Positions 21,150-33,064 of a DNA stretch of 64,000 nt are shown here, in pieces. The stretch comes from Stutzerimonas xanthomarina (GTDB lineage Bacteria > Pseudomonadota > Gammaproteobacteria > Pseudomonadales > Pseudomonadaceae). Below the pieces are notes generated by a model that was not told where the DNA came from, searched no databases, and saw only the letters and a program-made list of their open reading frames with translations. Every line of letters begins with the position of its first letter. Within the stretch, counting starts at the first letter, position 1. Location: the NCBI RefSeq assembly GCF_003935375.1, contig NZ_RHQM01000003.1:186001-250000 (forward strand). Direction: 5' to 3'. A program made the translations under genes and the position numbers.

Positions 21150-21236
21150 GCCCAGGTGGCGGAATTGGTAGACGCACTAGGTTCAGGTCCTAGCGGTGGC
21201 AACACCGTGGAAGTTCGAGTCTTCTCCTGGGCACCA
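21150..21236 (+). tRNA. tRNA-Leu (anticodon CAG), copy 1
   Basis: An 87-nt class II tRNA. The acceptor stem GCCCAGG pairs with CCTGGGC; the discriminator A and CCA are encoded. The anticodon stem CTAGG/CCTAG has loop TTCAGGT, giving anticodon CAG (codon CUG). The long variable arm (GGTGGCAACACC) and T-arm GTTCGAGTC are present. Confidence 0.97.
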
Positions 21237-21351
21237 CTTATTCAAATGAAACCCGCTGCGACATGGCGAGTCTCATGCAAGACGAAGAAGCCGACTTCGG
21301 CCGATCTAATCGGTGAAATGGCAAAAAGCCGGTGAGCAATCATCGCAATGT

Positions 21352-21438
21352 GCCCAGGTGGCGGAATTGGTAGACGCACTAGGTTCAGGTCCTAGCGGTG
21401 GCAACACCGTGGAAGTTCGAGTCTTCTCCTGGGCACCA
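21352..21438 (+). tRNA. tRNA-Leu (anticodon CAG), copy 2
   Basis: Identical over all 87 nt to the copy at 21150, with a 115-nt spacer. It is probably cotranscribed with copy 1, and a terminator follows 15 nt downstream. Confidence 0.97.
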
Positions 21439-21453
21439 CTCTTCAAGAAAAAA

Positions 21454-21476
21454 CCGAGCCCCTGGCTCGGTTTTTT
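21454..21476 (+). terminator. Terminator of the tRNA-Leu operon
   Basis: Stem CCGAGCC/GGCTCGG (21454-21470) is followed by six T. It lies immediately after the second tRNA. Confidence 0.92.
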
Positions 21477-21530
21477 CGTTTCGGCGAGCAACTGATTGAA
21501 CTGCCCCTTCCGATAGCCGGCCACGCCAGA

Positions 21531-21561
21531 CAAAAGAAGACCGCCCGAAGGCGGTCTTTTT
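21531..21561. terminator. Bidirectional terminator beside purA
   Basis: AGACCGCC/GGCGGTCT (21538-21557) has a CGAA loop, with a T-run on the plus side and TCTTCTTTTG on the minus side. It lies 17 bp after the purA stop. Confidence 0.85.
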
Positions 21562-21577
21562 GTACCTGCAGCCTAGA

Positions 21578-22960
<1,383 letters not shown>

Positions 22961-24148
22961 TCAGGACGCCAGCGAAGCCACCGTCCAGACACCATCCTTC
23001 AATTGCAATTGCCGGTCGCAGCCGAGCTGCGCAGCATCGGCTCGCGACTGCCCATCAAGGGCTTGCACCACGCGCTCGCCCTGACGCCGCAGCTGACGGA
23101 CCGCATCCCACAGACCCGGTTCGCCGTCTTGCGGCGCCCAAACGCCCGACACAGGCGCGGAAAGATCAGCACTGCCCAGACTGACCAGCGTCTTCAGGTC
23201 GGTGGAGAAACCCGTCGCCGGGCGTGCGCGACCGAAGTCGGCACCAATATCGTCATAACGACCACCCTGTGCGATCGACTGACCGACGCCGGGTACGAAC
23301 ACCGCGAACACCACTCCAGTATGGTAGTGATAGCCACGCAACTCGCCCAAATCGAAATACAGCGGCACATCCGGATAACGCGCCGCCAACTGATCGGCAA
23401 TGGCCGTCAGCGTTTCCAGCGCGGCCTGCACCTCGGCGGGCGCAGCCGCCAGCACCATACGCGCCTGATCGAGCACTTCCCGCCCACCGCACAACCGCGC
23501 CAGCGCGCGCAGCATGCCGGCCAATGCCGGATCGAGCGCAGCAGTCTGCTCGGCAATCTCGTCCATCGCCTTGCGCTGCAGCGCATCGAACAACCGCTGC
23601 TCGGCTTCGCCGCTCAGCCCGGCAGCCTTGGCCAGACCGCGATAGATGCCCACATGCCCGAGATCCATATGCACATCCGGCACCTCGGCAAGCTCGAGCA
23701 TTTCCAGCATCAGACTGATGACCTCGATATCACTGGCAGCAGACGCATCGCCATACAGCTCAGCCCCCAACTGGATAGGGCTGCGCGAGGTGGAAAGCGC
23801 CTGCGGCTTGGCATGCAACACACTACCGGCATAGCACAGGCGACTGGGACCTTCGCGACGCAGGGTATGCGCGTCGACCCGGGCCACTTGTGGCGTGATA
23901 TCAGCCCGCAGCCCCATCTGGCGACCGGAAAGCGGGTCGATGACCTTGAACGTACGCAGATCCAGATCCTGCCCGGAACCGGTGAGCAACGACTCGAGAA
24001 ACTCCACGTGCGGGGTGATGACCAGCTCGTAGCCCCAGCACTGGAACAGGTCCAACACGCGCCGACGCGCCGTTTCGATACGCGCCGCCTCCGGCGGCAG
24101 CACCTCTTCGATGCCATCTGGCAAAAGCCAGCGGTCTACCGTTGCCAT
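22961..24148 (-). CDS. hisZ: ATP phosphoribosyltransferase regulatory subunit HisZ
   Basis: A 395-residue HisRS-like paralogue without tRNA charging activity, which assembles with short-form HisG for the first step of histidine synthesis. It starts [21 protein letters not shown] and carries class II aminoacyl-tRNA synthetase-like motifs ([35 protein letters not shown]). Length near 395 distinguishes it from true HisS (about 430 with an anticodon-binding domain). hisG is not in the window, as usual in Pseudomonas. Confidence 0.94.
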   Translation of the reverse strand: MATVDRWLLPDGIEEVLPPEAARIETARRRVLDLFQCWGYELVITPHVEFLESLLTGSGQDLDLRTFKVIDPLSGRQMGLRADITPQVARVDAHTLRREGPSRLCYAGSVLHAKPQALSTSRSPIQLGAELYGDASAASDIEVISLMLEMLELAEVPDVHMDLGHVGIYRGLAKAAGLSGEAEQRLFDALQRKAMDEIAEQTAALDPALAGMLRALARLCGGREVLDQARMVLAAAPAEVQAALETLTAIADQLAARYPDVPLYFDLGELRGYHYHTGVVFAVFVPGVGQSIAQGGRYDDIGADFGRARPATGFSTDLKTLVSLGSADLSAPVSGVWAPQDGEPGLWDAVRQLRRQGERVVQALDGQSRADAAQLGCDRQLQLKDGVWTVASLAS

Positions 24149-24324
24149 TCGCGAAATCACCTCTCGTTCCGGTAAGCCCAGACGAAAACCGCGGCAGCAG
24201 CCTTAGCCGGCCTTCGGTCGCGTGCAGTTGTATTCGAACCATGGCATCCGAGCCATGCCCTGTGAAGGGATCGGCATGACCGCTGCATGCCTGGGATAGC
24301 CTGCGACCTCAAGGGCACAGACGC

Positions 24325-24347
24325 AAAAAAGCCGGGATTTTCCCGGC
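24325..24347 (-). terminator. Terminator downstream of hflC
   Basis: On the minus strand GCCGGGA-AAA-TCCCGGC is followed by TTTTTTGCG. This is a canonical Rho-independent terminator for the hfq-hflX-hflK-hflC transcript. Confidence 0.92.
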
Positions 24348-24376
24348 TGGCGGATCATAGCAATCTTTTCTCTAAC

Positions 24377-24412
24377 GGTCACCCGACGGCACGGCCGTGC
24401 CGCCGGGTGACC
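24377..24412. repeat. Large GC-rich hairpin just after hflC
   Basis: GGTCACCCG (24377-24385) pairs with CGGGTGACC (24404-24412), and CGGCACGG with CCGTGCCG inside. Only one A-C mismatch interrupts a 17-bp stem. It lies 16 bp after the hflC stop with no U-tract. It may block 3' exonucleases or act with the terminator 30 bp further on. Confidence 0.75.
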
Positions 24413-24428
24413 TTCATCTCGCCATCAA

Positions 24429-25295
24429 CTAGTTGCTCTTTTCCAGATAACGGAAGAAATCACTCTTCGGATCGAGCACCAAGACGTCTTCCTTGCTGGA
24501 GAAGCTCTCGCGATAAGCCTGCAGACTGCGATGGAAGGCATAGAACTCCTGATCCTGACCATACGCCGCGGCATAGATGGCAGCAGCCTGGGCATCGCCA
24601 TCACCGCGCAGCTCCTCAGCCTCGCGGAACGCCTCGGCCAGCAGGACACGGCGCTGACGATCGGCGTCGGCACGGATACCTTCGGCTAGCTCTTTACCTT
24701 TGGCGCGATGCTCACGAGCCTCACGCTCACGCTCAGAGCTCATCCGCTCGAACACGCTGCGATTGACTTCCCGCGGCAGATCAATGCCCTTGACGCGCAC
24801 ATCGACCACTTCGATGCCCAGCTCCTGTTGAGCGGCGCGGTTCAGGCTGGTTGTGACCTGAGCCATCAGCTCGTCACGCTGACCGGAAACGGACTCGTGC
24901 AACGTGCGCTTACCGAACTGGTCACGCAACGCCGCCTCCAGACGGCGAGCCAGGCGCTCATCGGCAATCTGCTTCATCCCCGAGGTCGCGGTGTAGAAGC
25001 GCTCGGCATCATCCACACGCCACTTGGCGTAGGAGTCGACCATCAGCGCTTTCTTTTCCAGGGTCAGGAAACGGGAAGTCGTGGTATCCAGTGTCAGCAG
25101 TCGCGCATCGAATTTGCGCACCGAGTTCACGTACGGAATCTTCATGTGCAGGCCAGGCTTCACATCAGGCTCGACGATGCGGCCGAAGCGCAGCAGGACT
25201 GCACGCTCGGTCTGCGAGACGATGTAGAAGCTGTTCCACAGAACGATTGCCGCCACAACGCCCACGATCAGAGCGGTAAGGGATTTATTGCTCAT
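24429..25295 (-). CDS. hflC: Membrane protease modulator HflC
   Basis: A 288-residue SPFH/stomatin protein with one N-terminal membrane anchor (LTALIVGVVAAIVLWNSFYIV) and a periplasmic SPFH domain. With HflK it forms a large cage around FtsH and tunes its proteolysis of membrane proteins. Its ATG shares one base with the hflK stop (TGATG), so the two are translationally coupled. Length is normal. Confidence 0.96.
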   Translation of the reverse strand: MSNKSLTALIVGVVAAIVLWNSFYIVSQTERAVLLRFGRIVEPDVKPGLHMKIPYVNSVRKFDARLLTLDTTTSRFLTLEKKALMVDSYAKWRVDDAERFYTATSGMKQIADERLARRLEAALRDQFGKRTLHESVSGQRDELMAQVTTSLNRAAQQELGIEVVDVRVKGIDLPREVNRSVFERMSSEREREAREHRAKGKELAEGIRADADRQRRVLLAEAFREAEELRGDGDAQAAAIYAAAYGQDQEFYAFHRSLQAYRESFSSKEDVLVLDPKSDFFRYLEKSN

Positions 25296-26476
25296 CAGCG
25301 GCTCTCCCTCGTACGAACTTCACGCGGATCCAGCTCCGGCGGCAGACGGGTGCCCTGGGTAGCCGCGCCCGACGCAACTCCGGCCGGAGCCGGCGTGCTC
25401 GCACCACGACTGTTGATCATCTTGTCCAGCGGCAGGTAGAGCAGATTCTGCCCTCCATCACCGCTAACCATGACCTTGCTGGTGTTACTCATGACTTCCT
25501 GCATAGTTTCCAGATACAGACGCTCACGAGTGACCTCCGGCGCCTTGCGGTACTCGGCGACCAGCTTGCTGAAGCGGTCCGCCTCACCTGTGGCACGCGA
25601 AATCACCGCATCGCGATAACCGCTGGCCTCCTCCAGCATACGCTGGGCCTGACCACGGGCTTCGGGGATCACGCCATTAGCGTAGGATTCGGCCTGATTC
25701 TTCTCACGCTGCTCGTCTTCACGTGCACGGATCACATCATCGAACGCTTCCTGCACTTCACGCGGCGCTGCCGCACTCTGCAAGTTGACCTGAGTGACGA
25801 CGATGCCAGTGCCATAGTTGTCGAGAAACCGTTGCAGACGCTCCTTGACCTCACCAGCCATGACCTCACGGCCTTCGGTGAGCACCTGATCCATGGCAGT
25901 CGAACCCACCACGTGGCGAACGGCACTGTCGGTAGCATGCTGCAAGCTCACCTCAGGCTGATCGACGTTGAGCACGAAAGACTGCAGATTGCTGATCTTG
26001 TACTGAACGGTGAGCGGCACCTCGATGATGTTCTCATCCTCGGTGAGCATCTGCCCCTGCTTGCTGTAAGAACGCTCGCGGGTGACGTTTTCCTGGAACT
26101 TGCGATCGATCGGCGGGAAGTAAATGTTCAGGCCCGGCCCGACTGTCTCGTGATACTTGCCGAAGCGCAGCACGACGGCCTGCTCCTGCTCGTCGACGAT
26201 ATAGATCGCATTGAACAGCCAGACGGCCAGCAGCACGACCAGGGCAATCCAAACCAGACCGAAGCCGCCGCGCTTGCCGCTGCCACCGAAATTGCTGCCG
26301 CCGCCACGCTTCTTGCCACCGAACATGCCGTTCAGGCTGTCCTGCAGCTTGCGGAAAGCCTCATCGAGATCCGGCGGGCCTTTCTGGTCGCCACCGCCAC
26401 CACCGCGACGACCACCGCCACCACTGCCCCAGGGATCCTGGTTGTTCGAGTTGCCACCCGGCTCATTCCAAGCCAT
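25295..26476 (-). CDS. hflK: Membrane protease modulator HflK
   Basis: A 393-residue SPFH protein. It starts MAWNEPGGNSNNQDPWGSGG, a Gly/Asn-rich cytoplasmic N-terminus typical of HflK; a Met four codons upstream is rejected. One membrane segment (LVWIALVVLLAVWLFNAIYI, near 82-101) is followed by a periplasmic SPFH domain. It partners HflC and FtsH. A second FtsH gene lies at 35.7-37.6 kb of the window; which FtsH HflKC contacts cannot be told from sequence. Confidence 0.96.
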   Translation of the reverse strand: MAWNEPGGNSNNQDPWGSGGGGRRGGGGGDQKGPPDLDEAFRKLQDSLNGMFGGKKRGGGSNFGGSGKRGGFGLVWIALVVLLAVWLFNAIYIVDEQEQAVVLRFGKYHETVGPGLNIYFPPIDRKFQENVTRERSYSKQGQMLTEDENIIEVPLTVQYKISNLQSFVLNVDQPEVSLQHATDSAVRHVVGSTAMDQVLTEGREVMAGEVKERLQRFLDNYGTGIVVTQVNLQSAAAPREVQEAFDDVIRAREDEQREKNQAESYANGVIPEARGQAQRMLEEASGYRDAVISRATGEADRFSKLVAEYRKAPEVTRERLYLETMQEVMSNTSKVMVSGDGGQNLLYLPLDKMINSRGASTPAPAGVASGAATQGTRLPPELDPREVRTRESR

Positions 26477-26574
26477 AGCGCTCTCCATTCAAATAAAGCT
26501 AAAGGCGCGCCCACGGCGCGCCCACCAATGCTACAGAAAGCCCCGAACTACCGGCAAAATTGCCACTAGAGGCT

Positions 26575-27876
26575 TTATTGCAAAGTGTGTTGCTCGATGA
26601 ACTCATCCACCCGCAACCCTTCGCGACTGATCAAGCGATTCAATTCGATTCTTGGCAAGCGAACTTCCAGCAGGCTGCCACCTTCGTCATCATGCGTTTC
26701 CCGCTGCACCGCGCTGAGCTCGAAGAACTGCGCCCGCAGCCGCCCGAGCCGCTGCGGCAGGCGCAGCGTCCCGACAAACAGATCGTTGCCCAACAGCTCG
26801 GCAATGGCCTGGCGCACCAGATCCAGCCCCAATCCATCACGAGCGGACACCCAGACACGCTGCGGCTTGCCATCGGCGTCGCGCTGAATCTGCGGCTCGA
26901 TGCCCTCCATCAGGTCAACCTTGTTATAGACCTCGAGCATCGGCAACTCGTTGGCGCCGATCTCACCGAGCACCGCCAGCACCTGCTCGATCTGCTGATC
27001 GCGCTCTGGCTCGTGCGCATCGATGACATGCAAGAGAAGATCGGCGTTGCTGGACTCTTCCAGCGTAGCCCTGAAGGACTCCACCAACTTGTGTGGCAGA
27101 TGACGGATGAAACCCACGGTGTCGGCCAGCACCACCGGCCCGACATCATCCAGCTCAAGCCGCCGCAAAGTCGGATCGAGCGTGGCGAACAGCTGATTGG
27201 CCGCGTACACATCCGACTCGGTCAGCGCATTGAACAAGGTGGACTTGCCGGCGTTGGTGTAACCAACCAGCGACACGGAGGGTATATCGGCACGACGACG
27301 CCCGCGACGAGCCTGCTCGCGCTGACCGCGGACCTTTTCCAGGCGCTGCTTGATTTGCCGGATGCGCACACGCAGCAAGCGGCGGTCGGTTTCCAGCTGG
27401 GTTTCACCCGGGCCACGCAGACCGATACCGCCCTTCTGTCGCTCAAGGTGAGTCCAGCCGCGAACCAGGCGCGTACTCATGTGCTCAAGCTGGGCCAGTT
27501 CGACCTGTAGCTTGCCTTCATGGGTGCGTGCGCGCTGGGCGAAGATATCCAGAATCAGACCGGTACGATCCAGCACGCGACATTCGAGCGCTCGCTCGAG
27601 GTTGCGCTCCTGGCTAGGCGTCAGGGTGTGATTGAAGATCACCAACTCGGCCTCGCCATCCTTGACAAGGTCATGCAGCTCCTCGACCTTGCCACTGCCG
27701 ATGAGGAACTTGGCGGACGGCTGATGCCGGGCGACATTGACGAAGCCAATCGCCTCGGCGCCTGCCGAGCGCGCCAGCTCCTGGAATTCCTGAGGGTCCT
27801 CGCGCGCCGCGGGGTCCTGGCCGTCCAGGTGCACCAGGATAGCCCGCTCACCACCACCGGGACGTTCGAAGAACAA
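26575..27876 (-). CDS. hflX: Ribosome-associated GTPase HflX
   Basis: A 433-residue Obg-HflX GTPase that splits stalled ribosomes. The N-terminal HflX domain is followed by a coiled coil and the G domain with G1 GYTNAGKSTLFNAL, G3 DTVGF and G4 NKVD. It lies 11 bp downstream of hfq and 98 bp upstream of hflK, in the usual hfq-hflX-hflK-hflC order. The gap to hflK has two GGCGCGCC octamers but no terminator. Confidence 0.95.
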   Translation of the reverse strand: MFFERPGGGERAILVHLDGQDPAAREDPQEFQELARSAGAEAIGFVNVARHQPSAKFLIGSGKVEELHDLVKDGEAELVIFNHTLTPSQERNLERALECRVLDRTGLILDIFAQRARTHEGKLQVELAQLEHMSTRLVRGWTHLERQKGGIGLRGPGETQLETDRRLLRVRIRQIKQRLEKVRGQREQARRGRRRADIPSVSLVGYTNAGKSTLFNALTESDVYAANQLFATLDPTLRRLELDDVGPVVLADTVGFIRHLPHKLVESFRATLEESSNADLLLHVIDAHEPERDQQIEQVLAVLGEIGANELPMLEVYNKVDLMEGIEPQIQRDADGKPQRVWVSARDGLGLDLVRQAIAELLGNDLFVGTLRLPQRLGRLRAQFFELSAVQRETHDDEGGSLLEVRLPRIELNRLISREGLRVDEFIEQHTLQ

Positions 27877-27887
27877 AGAAACCTACC

Positions 27888-28154
<267 letters not shown>

Positions 28155-28235
28155 TTAGAGGATCTGTTTTCATTAGTGTTCTAAAAGTACAACCGACGAT
28201 CCACTTGTCTGAGAATAGACGGTCAATTCGCAGTG

Positions 28236-29207
28236 TCAGCTCAATATGGAGAGCGATTGCAGGTATTTCAATGCGCGCGGCAGATTGTCGCGGGACAAAC
28301 TGTCCAGCCAGTGCATCTCCCCCCAGCTTCGCAACCAGGTGAACTGCCGCTTGGCCAGTTGCCGGGTTGCGATGATGCCGCGCTCCACCATTTCCTCTCG
28401 GGTCGATGATCCGTCCAGATATTCCCAGACCTGACGATAACCAACCGCTCGAATCGACGGCATGCCAAGGTGCAGATCACCCAGGTTCCTCAGGGCTTCG
28501 ACCTCTTCGACAAAGCCCTGTTCAACCATGTGCAGGAAACGTCTCTCGATGCGCTCATGCAGGATGTGGCGTTGTGCGGGGGCGATGCACAGTTGCGCGA
28601 CAGTATAAGGCAAGACTCCTGAGCCTGGAGCGTCTGCGACGGCTTTTTGCGACCTTTGTCGGGCACGGTGCTCGCTCATGGTCAAGCCGCTGACGCGATA
28701 TACCTCTAGCGCGCGTACCAGCCGCTGCGGATCGTTAGGATGAATGCGCGCTGCCGACTCCGGATCCACCTGGGCCAGCTGATCGTGCAGCACCTGCAAC
28801 CCTTGCGTCGCGGCCAGCGCCTCGAGTTCGGCACGTAGCAACGGGTCAGCTGCCGGCATATCGGCGAGCCCTTCCTGCAACGCCTTGAAATACAACATAG
28901 TGCCGCCAACCAGCAGAGGAATTCGGCCAGCCGCGCTGATCTCGGCCATGGCCGCCAGGGCATCTGCGCTGAACTCTGCAGCCGAGTAGCTCTCGGCCGG
29001 GTCGAGAATGTCCACCAGACGATGGGGAAACTCGGCCAACACCTCAGCCGACGGCTTCGCCGTGCCGATATCCATGCCGCGATAGACCAGCGCCGAATCG
29101 ACACTGATCAGCTCGCAGGGCAGCAAGCGCGCCAGCTCCAACGCAAGATCGGTCTTGCCCGACGCAGTGGGGCCCATGAGGAAGATGGCAGGAGGGAGAG
29201 CGGACAT
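28236..29207 (-). CDS. miaA: tRNA dimethylallyltransferase MiaA
   Basis: A 323-residue enzyme that transfers the dimethylallyl group to A37 of tRNAs reading U-starting codons. It starts [20 protein letters not shown] with the P-loop GPTASGKT, then [16 protein letters not shown]. Start choice drops 20 atypical upstream residues. It is followed by hfq, and mutL lies 79 bp upstream in the same direction. Confidence 0.96.
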   Translation of the reverse strand: MSALPPAIFLMGPTASGKTDLALELARLLPCELISVDSALVYRGMDIGTAKPSAEVLAEFPHRLVDILDPAESYSAAEFSADALAAMAEISAAGRIPLLVGGTMLYFKALQEGLADMPAADPLLRAELEALAATQGLQVLHDQLAQVDPESAARIHPNDPQRLVRALEVYRVSGLTMSEHRARQRSQKAVADAPGSGVLPYTVAQLCIAPAQRHILHERIERRFLHMVEQGFVEEVEALRNLGDLHLGMPSIRAVGYRQVWEYLDGSSTREEMVERGIIATRQLAKRQFTWLRSWGEMHWLDSLSRDNLPRALKYLQSLSILS

Positions 29208-29286
29208 CAGGAAGCTCGACGGTCTTGGCCGCATAGTTTCCGGCGACAGGCGGCCGGCTGCAAGCACGGTTCGCCGCGAGGATTAC

Positions 29287-31164
29287 TCAGCGACCGCGCA
29301 GGAACAGCTTGTCCAGCTCGTCCATGCCGAGCTGCGTCCAGGTCGGACGCCCGTGATTGCACTGCCCGCTGCGCTCGGTATGTTCCATATCGCGCAGCAA
29401 GGCGTTCATCTCCGGCACCGTCAGCCGCCGGTTGGCGCGCACTGCGCCATGACACGCCATGGTCGCCAGCAGCTCGTTCAGATGGGCCTGAATACGGTCA
29501 CTGGTGCCGTACTCAAGCAGATCGGCCAACACGTCGCGGACCAGCCGGGTCGCTTCGGCCTGCTTGAGCAGCGACGGGATCTGTCGAATCGCCAAGGTTT
29601 CCGGCCCCAGTCGTTGCAGCTCGAAACCCAGCATCTGAAACCATTGCCCGTGCTCTTCGGCGCAGTCGGCTTCACGCTGACTCAGCGCAATCGACTCAGG
29701 CACCAGCAATGGCTGCCCGCGCAAGCCTTCGCTGGCCATGGCGGTTTTCAGTCGCTCATAGGTGATGCGTTCGTGAGCGGCGTGCATGTCAACCAACACC
29801 ATGCCCTGGGCATTTTCGGCGAGGATGTAGACGCCCTTGAGCTGCGCCAGCGCATACCCCAGCGGCGGCACGTCATCCTGACTCGCCGGCAGTGCCGCGG
29901 GACCGCTCTCGGGCAACGGCGTGAAGAACTCGCGATAAGCACCCTGAGCTTCGGCGGTATAGCCGGCCGAAGCTGGCCGTGGCGCCTGATAACCGGCCCC
30001 TGCGCCGCGCCAGGGCGACGTATCATCCTGGGGCCGCTCAAGCACGCTGGCCGCCAGACTCATTTCGTTCTGCCCGGCGAACTCGCCAGCGGCCAGCCCG
30101 GAAACCTGCGTCATCGGCGTGACGCTGGCCGGTGCCGCGAGCTGATCTTCCGGCCGCACATCCCCCAGCGCACGATGCAGCGTGCCGTAAAGGAAGTCAT
30201 GCACCATGCGGCTGTCGCGGAAGCGCACTTCATGCTTGGTCGGATGCACGTTGACGTCCACCACCGCCGGGTCGACATTGAGGAACAGCACGAACGTCGG
30301 GTGCCGGCCGTTGAATAGCACATCGCGATAGGCCTGGCGTACCGCGTGGGCCACCAGCTTGTCGCGAACCATGCGCCCGTTGACGTAGAAATACTGCAGG
30401 TCCGCCTGACTGCGCGAGAAGGTCGGCAGCCCGACCCAGCCCCACAGTCGCAAGCCGTTACGCTCGATCTCGATGGGCAGCGCCTGCTCGAGGAACGCCG
30501 GCCCGCATACCGAAGCGACACGACGCGCGCGCGCCGCATCGTCTTCGGCCTGGCGCAGCGCCAGCACGACCTTGCCGTTGTGGCGCAGATGGAAGGCCAC
30601 GTCGAAACGCGCCAGCGCCAGGCGCTTGATGACTTCCTGAAGGTGATCGAATTCGGTCTTCTCGGTGCGCAGAAACTTGCGTCGCGCCGGCGTATTGAAG
30701 AACAGATCGCGCACCTCCACCGAGGTGCCCACTGGATGCGCCGCGGGCTGCACCCGCGCTTCCATTTCACGCCCCTCGGTCTCCACCTGCCAGGCCTCGC
30801 TGGCATCGGCGGTGCGTGAAGTCATGGTCAGACGCGAGACGGAACTGATCGAAGCCAGCGCTTCGCCCCGAAAACCCAGACTCATGACCCGTTCGAGGTC
30901 TTCCAGATCACGAATCTTGCTGGTGGCGTGACGCGCCAGGGCCAGCGGCAGATCGTCCGGCGGAATGCCGCAGCCGTCGTCGCGCACTCGCAGCAGCTTG
31001 ACCCCGCCCTGCTCGATGTCCACATCGATGCGTCGCGCGCCCGAATCCAGACTGTTTTCCAGCAGCTCCTTGATCACCGAGGCCGGGCGTTCCACCACCT
31101 CGCCGGCGGCAATCTGGTTCGCCAGCCGCGGACTTAGCAGCTGGATGCGCGGCACCTCGCTCAT
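29287..31164 (-). CDS. mutL: DNA mismatch repair protein MutL (endonuclease-type)
   Basis: A 625-residue protein. The N-terminal GHKL ATPase has [18 protein letters not shown] and [10 protein letters not shown]. The C-terminal domain has [12 protein letters not shown], matching the DQHA(X)2E(X)4E endonuclease motif, plus ACHGAVRAN and CNHGRP. These indicate a metal-dependent latent nicking activity, as reported for P. aeruginosa MutL and absent from E. coli MutL, whose organism uses MutH. The ATG overlaps the amiB stop by four bases. Confidence 0.96.
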   Translation of the reverse strand: MSEVPRIQLLSPRLANQIAAGEVVERPASVIKELLENSLDSGARRIDVDIEQGGVKLLRVRDDGCGIPPDDLPLALARHATSKIRDLEDLERVMSLGFRGEALASISSVSRLTMTSRTADASEAWQVETEGREMEARVQPAAHPVGTSVEVRDLFFNTPARRKFLRTEKTEFDHLQEVIKRLALARFDVAFHLRHNGKVVLALRQAEDDAARARRVASVCGPAFLEQALPIEIERNGLRLWGWVGLPTFSRSQADLQYFYVNGRMVRDKLVAHAVRQAYRDVLFNGRHPTFVLFLNVDPAVVDVNVHPTKHEVRFRDSRMVHDFLYGTLHRALGDVRPEDQLAAPASVTPMTQVSGLAAGEFAGQNEMSLAASVLERPQDDTSPWRGAGAGYQAPRPASAGYTAEAQGAYREFFTPLPESGPAALPASQDDVPPLGYALAQLKGVYILAENAQGMVLVDMHAAHERITYERLKTAMASEGLRGQPLLVPESIALSQREADCAEEHGQWFQMLGFELQRLGPETLAIRQIPSLLKQAEATRLVRDVLADLLEYGTSDRIQAHLNELLATMACHGAVRANRRLTVPEMNALLRDMEHTERSGQCNHGRPTWTQLGMDELDKLFLRGR

Positions 31165-32597
31165 GGTTGCGAGGCCAGCGTGGTGGCGGGAATGCTCAGC
31201 GTCTGGCCGATCTTGATCACGTCATTGCGCAGATTGTTGGCGCTGCGCAGGGAAGTCAGGCTTACCTGATAGCGCTGGGCGAGCAATGCCAGGCTCTCGC
31301 CGGAACGTACGATGTGCTCGCGCGGCGCACTGGCGATCTTGCCGGAATCCCGCAACCAGGCCACATAGGTTCCAGGCGGCGGATTCTCATGAAAGAACTG
31401 CCTTACGCCACTGTGGATCGAGCGCGCCAGCGACTGCTGGTGGCTCGCCGTCTGCAGCTTCTTGGCCTCGGACGGGTTCGAGATGAAGCCGGTCTCCACC
31501 AGAATCGACGGGATATCCGGCGACTTCAGCACCATGAAGCCCGCCTGCTCGACCCGCCGCTTGTGCAGCGGGGTGATGCGCCCCATGTTGCTCAATACTT
31601 TCTGCCCGACATTCAGGCTCGATGACAACGAGGCGGTCATCGACAGGTCCAGCAGCACACCTGCAAGCATCTGGTCCTTGTCGCCAAGGCTGACGTTGCC
31701 GGCACCGCCAATCAGGTCGGAACGGTTCTCGCTGTCGGCCAGCCAGCGCGCAGTTTCCGAGGTGGCGCCGCGGTCGGACAGGGCGAACACTGAGGCACCG
31801 TAGGCCGCCGAACGCGGCGCGGCATCGGCATGGATCGAGACGAACAGATCGGCGCCCTTCTTGCGCGCGATCTCGGTGCGTTTGCGCAGCGGGATGAAGT
31901 AGTCGCCCGTGCGCACCAGCTCGGCTCGAAAACCCTTGTCGGCGTTGATCTGTCGTTGCAGTTCCTTGGAAATCTGCAGTACCACGTGTTTCTCGTAGAT
32001 CTTGCCGGGTCCAATCGCGCCGGGGTCTTCGCCACCATGACCGGCGTCGATGGCGATCACGATGTCGCGCTTACTGCTCGCCGTAGCCGGCAGCTTCACC
32101 GCCGGCAGGGTCGGGGAAACCGGGGCGGCGGGTGTCGCCGGAGTGGCGGTGGCTGGCGGCTGGGTCGCGGCGCGAGCGGCTGTCGCCTGATCGAAGAGGT
32201 CGACCACCAGGCGATGACCGTATTGTTGATTGGGCGCCAGACTGAAGCTCTTCGGCGCTACCGGCGCATGCAGATCGACGACCACGCGAAGTGTGTCGGC
32301 ATCGTGCTGACCGGCGCGCAGGGAGGCGACCGGCGTGTTCTTCAAAGGCAGCTTGTCGAGCTCGGCCTTGAGCGTCGCGCCGGTCACGTCGATGACCAGC
32401 CGATCGGGCGCGGTAAGGGTAAATATCTTGTGTTCGACCGGGCCGGATAGATCGAACACCAGGCGGGTGTTGTCCGGCGCACGCCACAGACGCACGCTCT
32501 GCACATCGCTGGCGGCATGAAGGTCGGTTGCCATCAGCAACAGCACCAATCCACCAATCAGGGTGCGAATGCGCGTACCCAAACCCATGTTATTCAT
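31161..32597 (-). CDS. amiB: N-acetylmuramoyl-L-alanine amidase AmiB with LysM
   Basis: A 478-residue periplasmic amidase that cleaves septal peptidoglycan. A signal peptide (about 1-28, ending LHAAS) is followed by an AMIN domain (about 30-135), a Pro/Ala-rich linker, an Amidase_3 domain with zinc-ligand region [13 protein letters not shown] and HADA, and a C-terminal LysM ([18 protein letters not shown]). Start MNNMGLG is chosen because its ATG overlaps the tsaE stop as ATGA and a GGAG site precedes it. It is translationally coupled to mutL downstream. Confidence 0.95.
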   Translation of the reverse strand: MNNMGLGTRIRTLIGGLVLLLMATDLHAASDVQSVRLWRAPDNTRLVFDLSGPVEHKIFTLTAPDRLVIDVTGATLKAELDKLPLKNTPVASLRAGQHDADTLRVVVDLHAPVAPKSFSLAPNQQYGHRLVVDLFDQATAARAATQPPATATPATPAAPVSPTLPAVKLPATASSKRDIVIAIDAGHGGEDPGAIGPGKIYEKHVVLQISKELQRQINADKGFRAELVRTGDYFIPLRKRTEIARKKGADLFVSIHADAAPRSAAYGASVFALSDRGATSETARWLADSENRSDLIGGAGNVSLGDKDQMLAGVLLDLSMTASLSSSLNVGQKVLSNMGRITPLHKRRVEQAGFMVLKSPDIPSILVETGFISNPSEAKKLQTASHQQSLARSIHSGVRQFFHENPPPGTYVAWLRDSGKIASAPREHIVRSGESLALLAQRYQVSLTSLRSANNLRNDVIKIGQTLSIPATTLASQP

Positions 32598-33064
32598 AGC
32601 TCTCCGTCGGTCAGGGCGACACACCAGGCTTCACCCCGCGCGGTGTGGGGCGACAGGCGCAGCGTACGGCCGGCCTCATGCGGTGCAATGGTAATGTCCA
32701 TGTCGGCCTTTGGCAAAATGCCGGCCCCGCGCTCCGGCCATTCGATCAGGCACAGCGCATTGCCTTCGAAATAGTCGCGGATGCCGAGGAACTCCAGTTC
32801 TTCGGGATCGACCAGACGATACAGGTCGAAGTGGTAAACCTGCACATCGCCCAACTCGTAGGGTTCGACCAATGTGAAGGTCGGACTCTTGACCTTGCCC
32901 GCATGACCGAAGCCGCGAATCAGGCCGCGCGACAATGTGGTCTTGCCCGCACCCAGGTCGCCATGCAGATAGATGACGCCACGACCGCCGGTCGCCTGAG
33001 CGATGCGTGCGCCCAGCGCGAGCATGGCAGCCTCGTCTGCGGCATACAGATTCACTTCCGGCAT
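32594..33064 (-). CDS. tsaE: tRNA threonylcarbamoyladenosine biosynthesis ATPase TsaE
   Basis: A 156-residue P-loop ATPase ([19 protein letters not shown]) required with TsaB/TsaD to make t6A37 on tRNAs. The downstream motifs [11 protein letters not shown] and [17 protein letters not shown] are typical. It overlaps nnrD by 13 bp upstream and amiB by 4 bp downstream in one operon. Confidence 0.96.
   Translation of the reverse strand: MPEVNLYAADEAAMLALGARIAQATGGRGVIYLHGDLGAGKTTLSRGLIRGFGHAGKVKSPTFTLVEPYELGDVQVYHFDLYRLVDPEELEFLGIRDYFEGNALCLIEWPERGAGILPKADMDITIAPHEAGRTLRLSPHTARGEAWCVALTDGEL

Larger units (their letters stand above)
24149..24428. other. 280-bp intergenic region hisZ-hflC
   Basis: It contains the hflC terminator and a large GC-rich hairpin, listed separately. 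The remainder should hold the hisZ promoter, but no clear hexamers were recognised. No ORF with coding character was seen. Confidence 0.5.

Noticed and set aside
26500-26530. Two GGCGCGCC octamers between hflX and hflK as a possible repeat or site
   Set aside because: Short self-complementary GC octamers are expected by chance at this base composition; no further structure.
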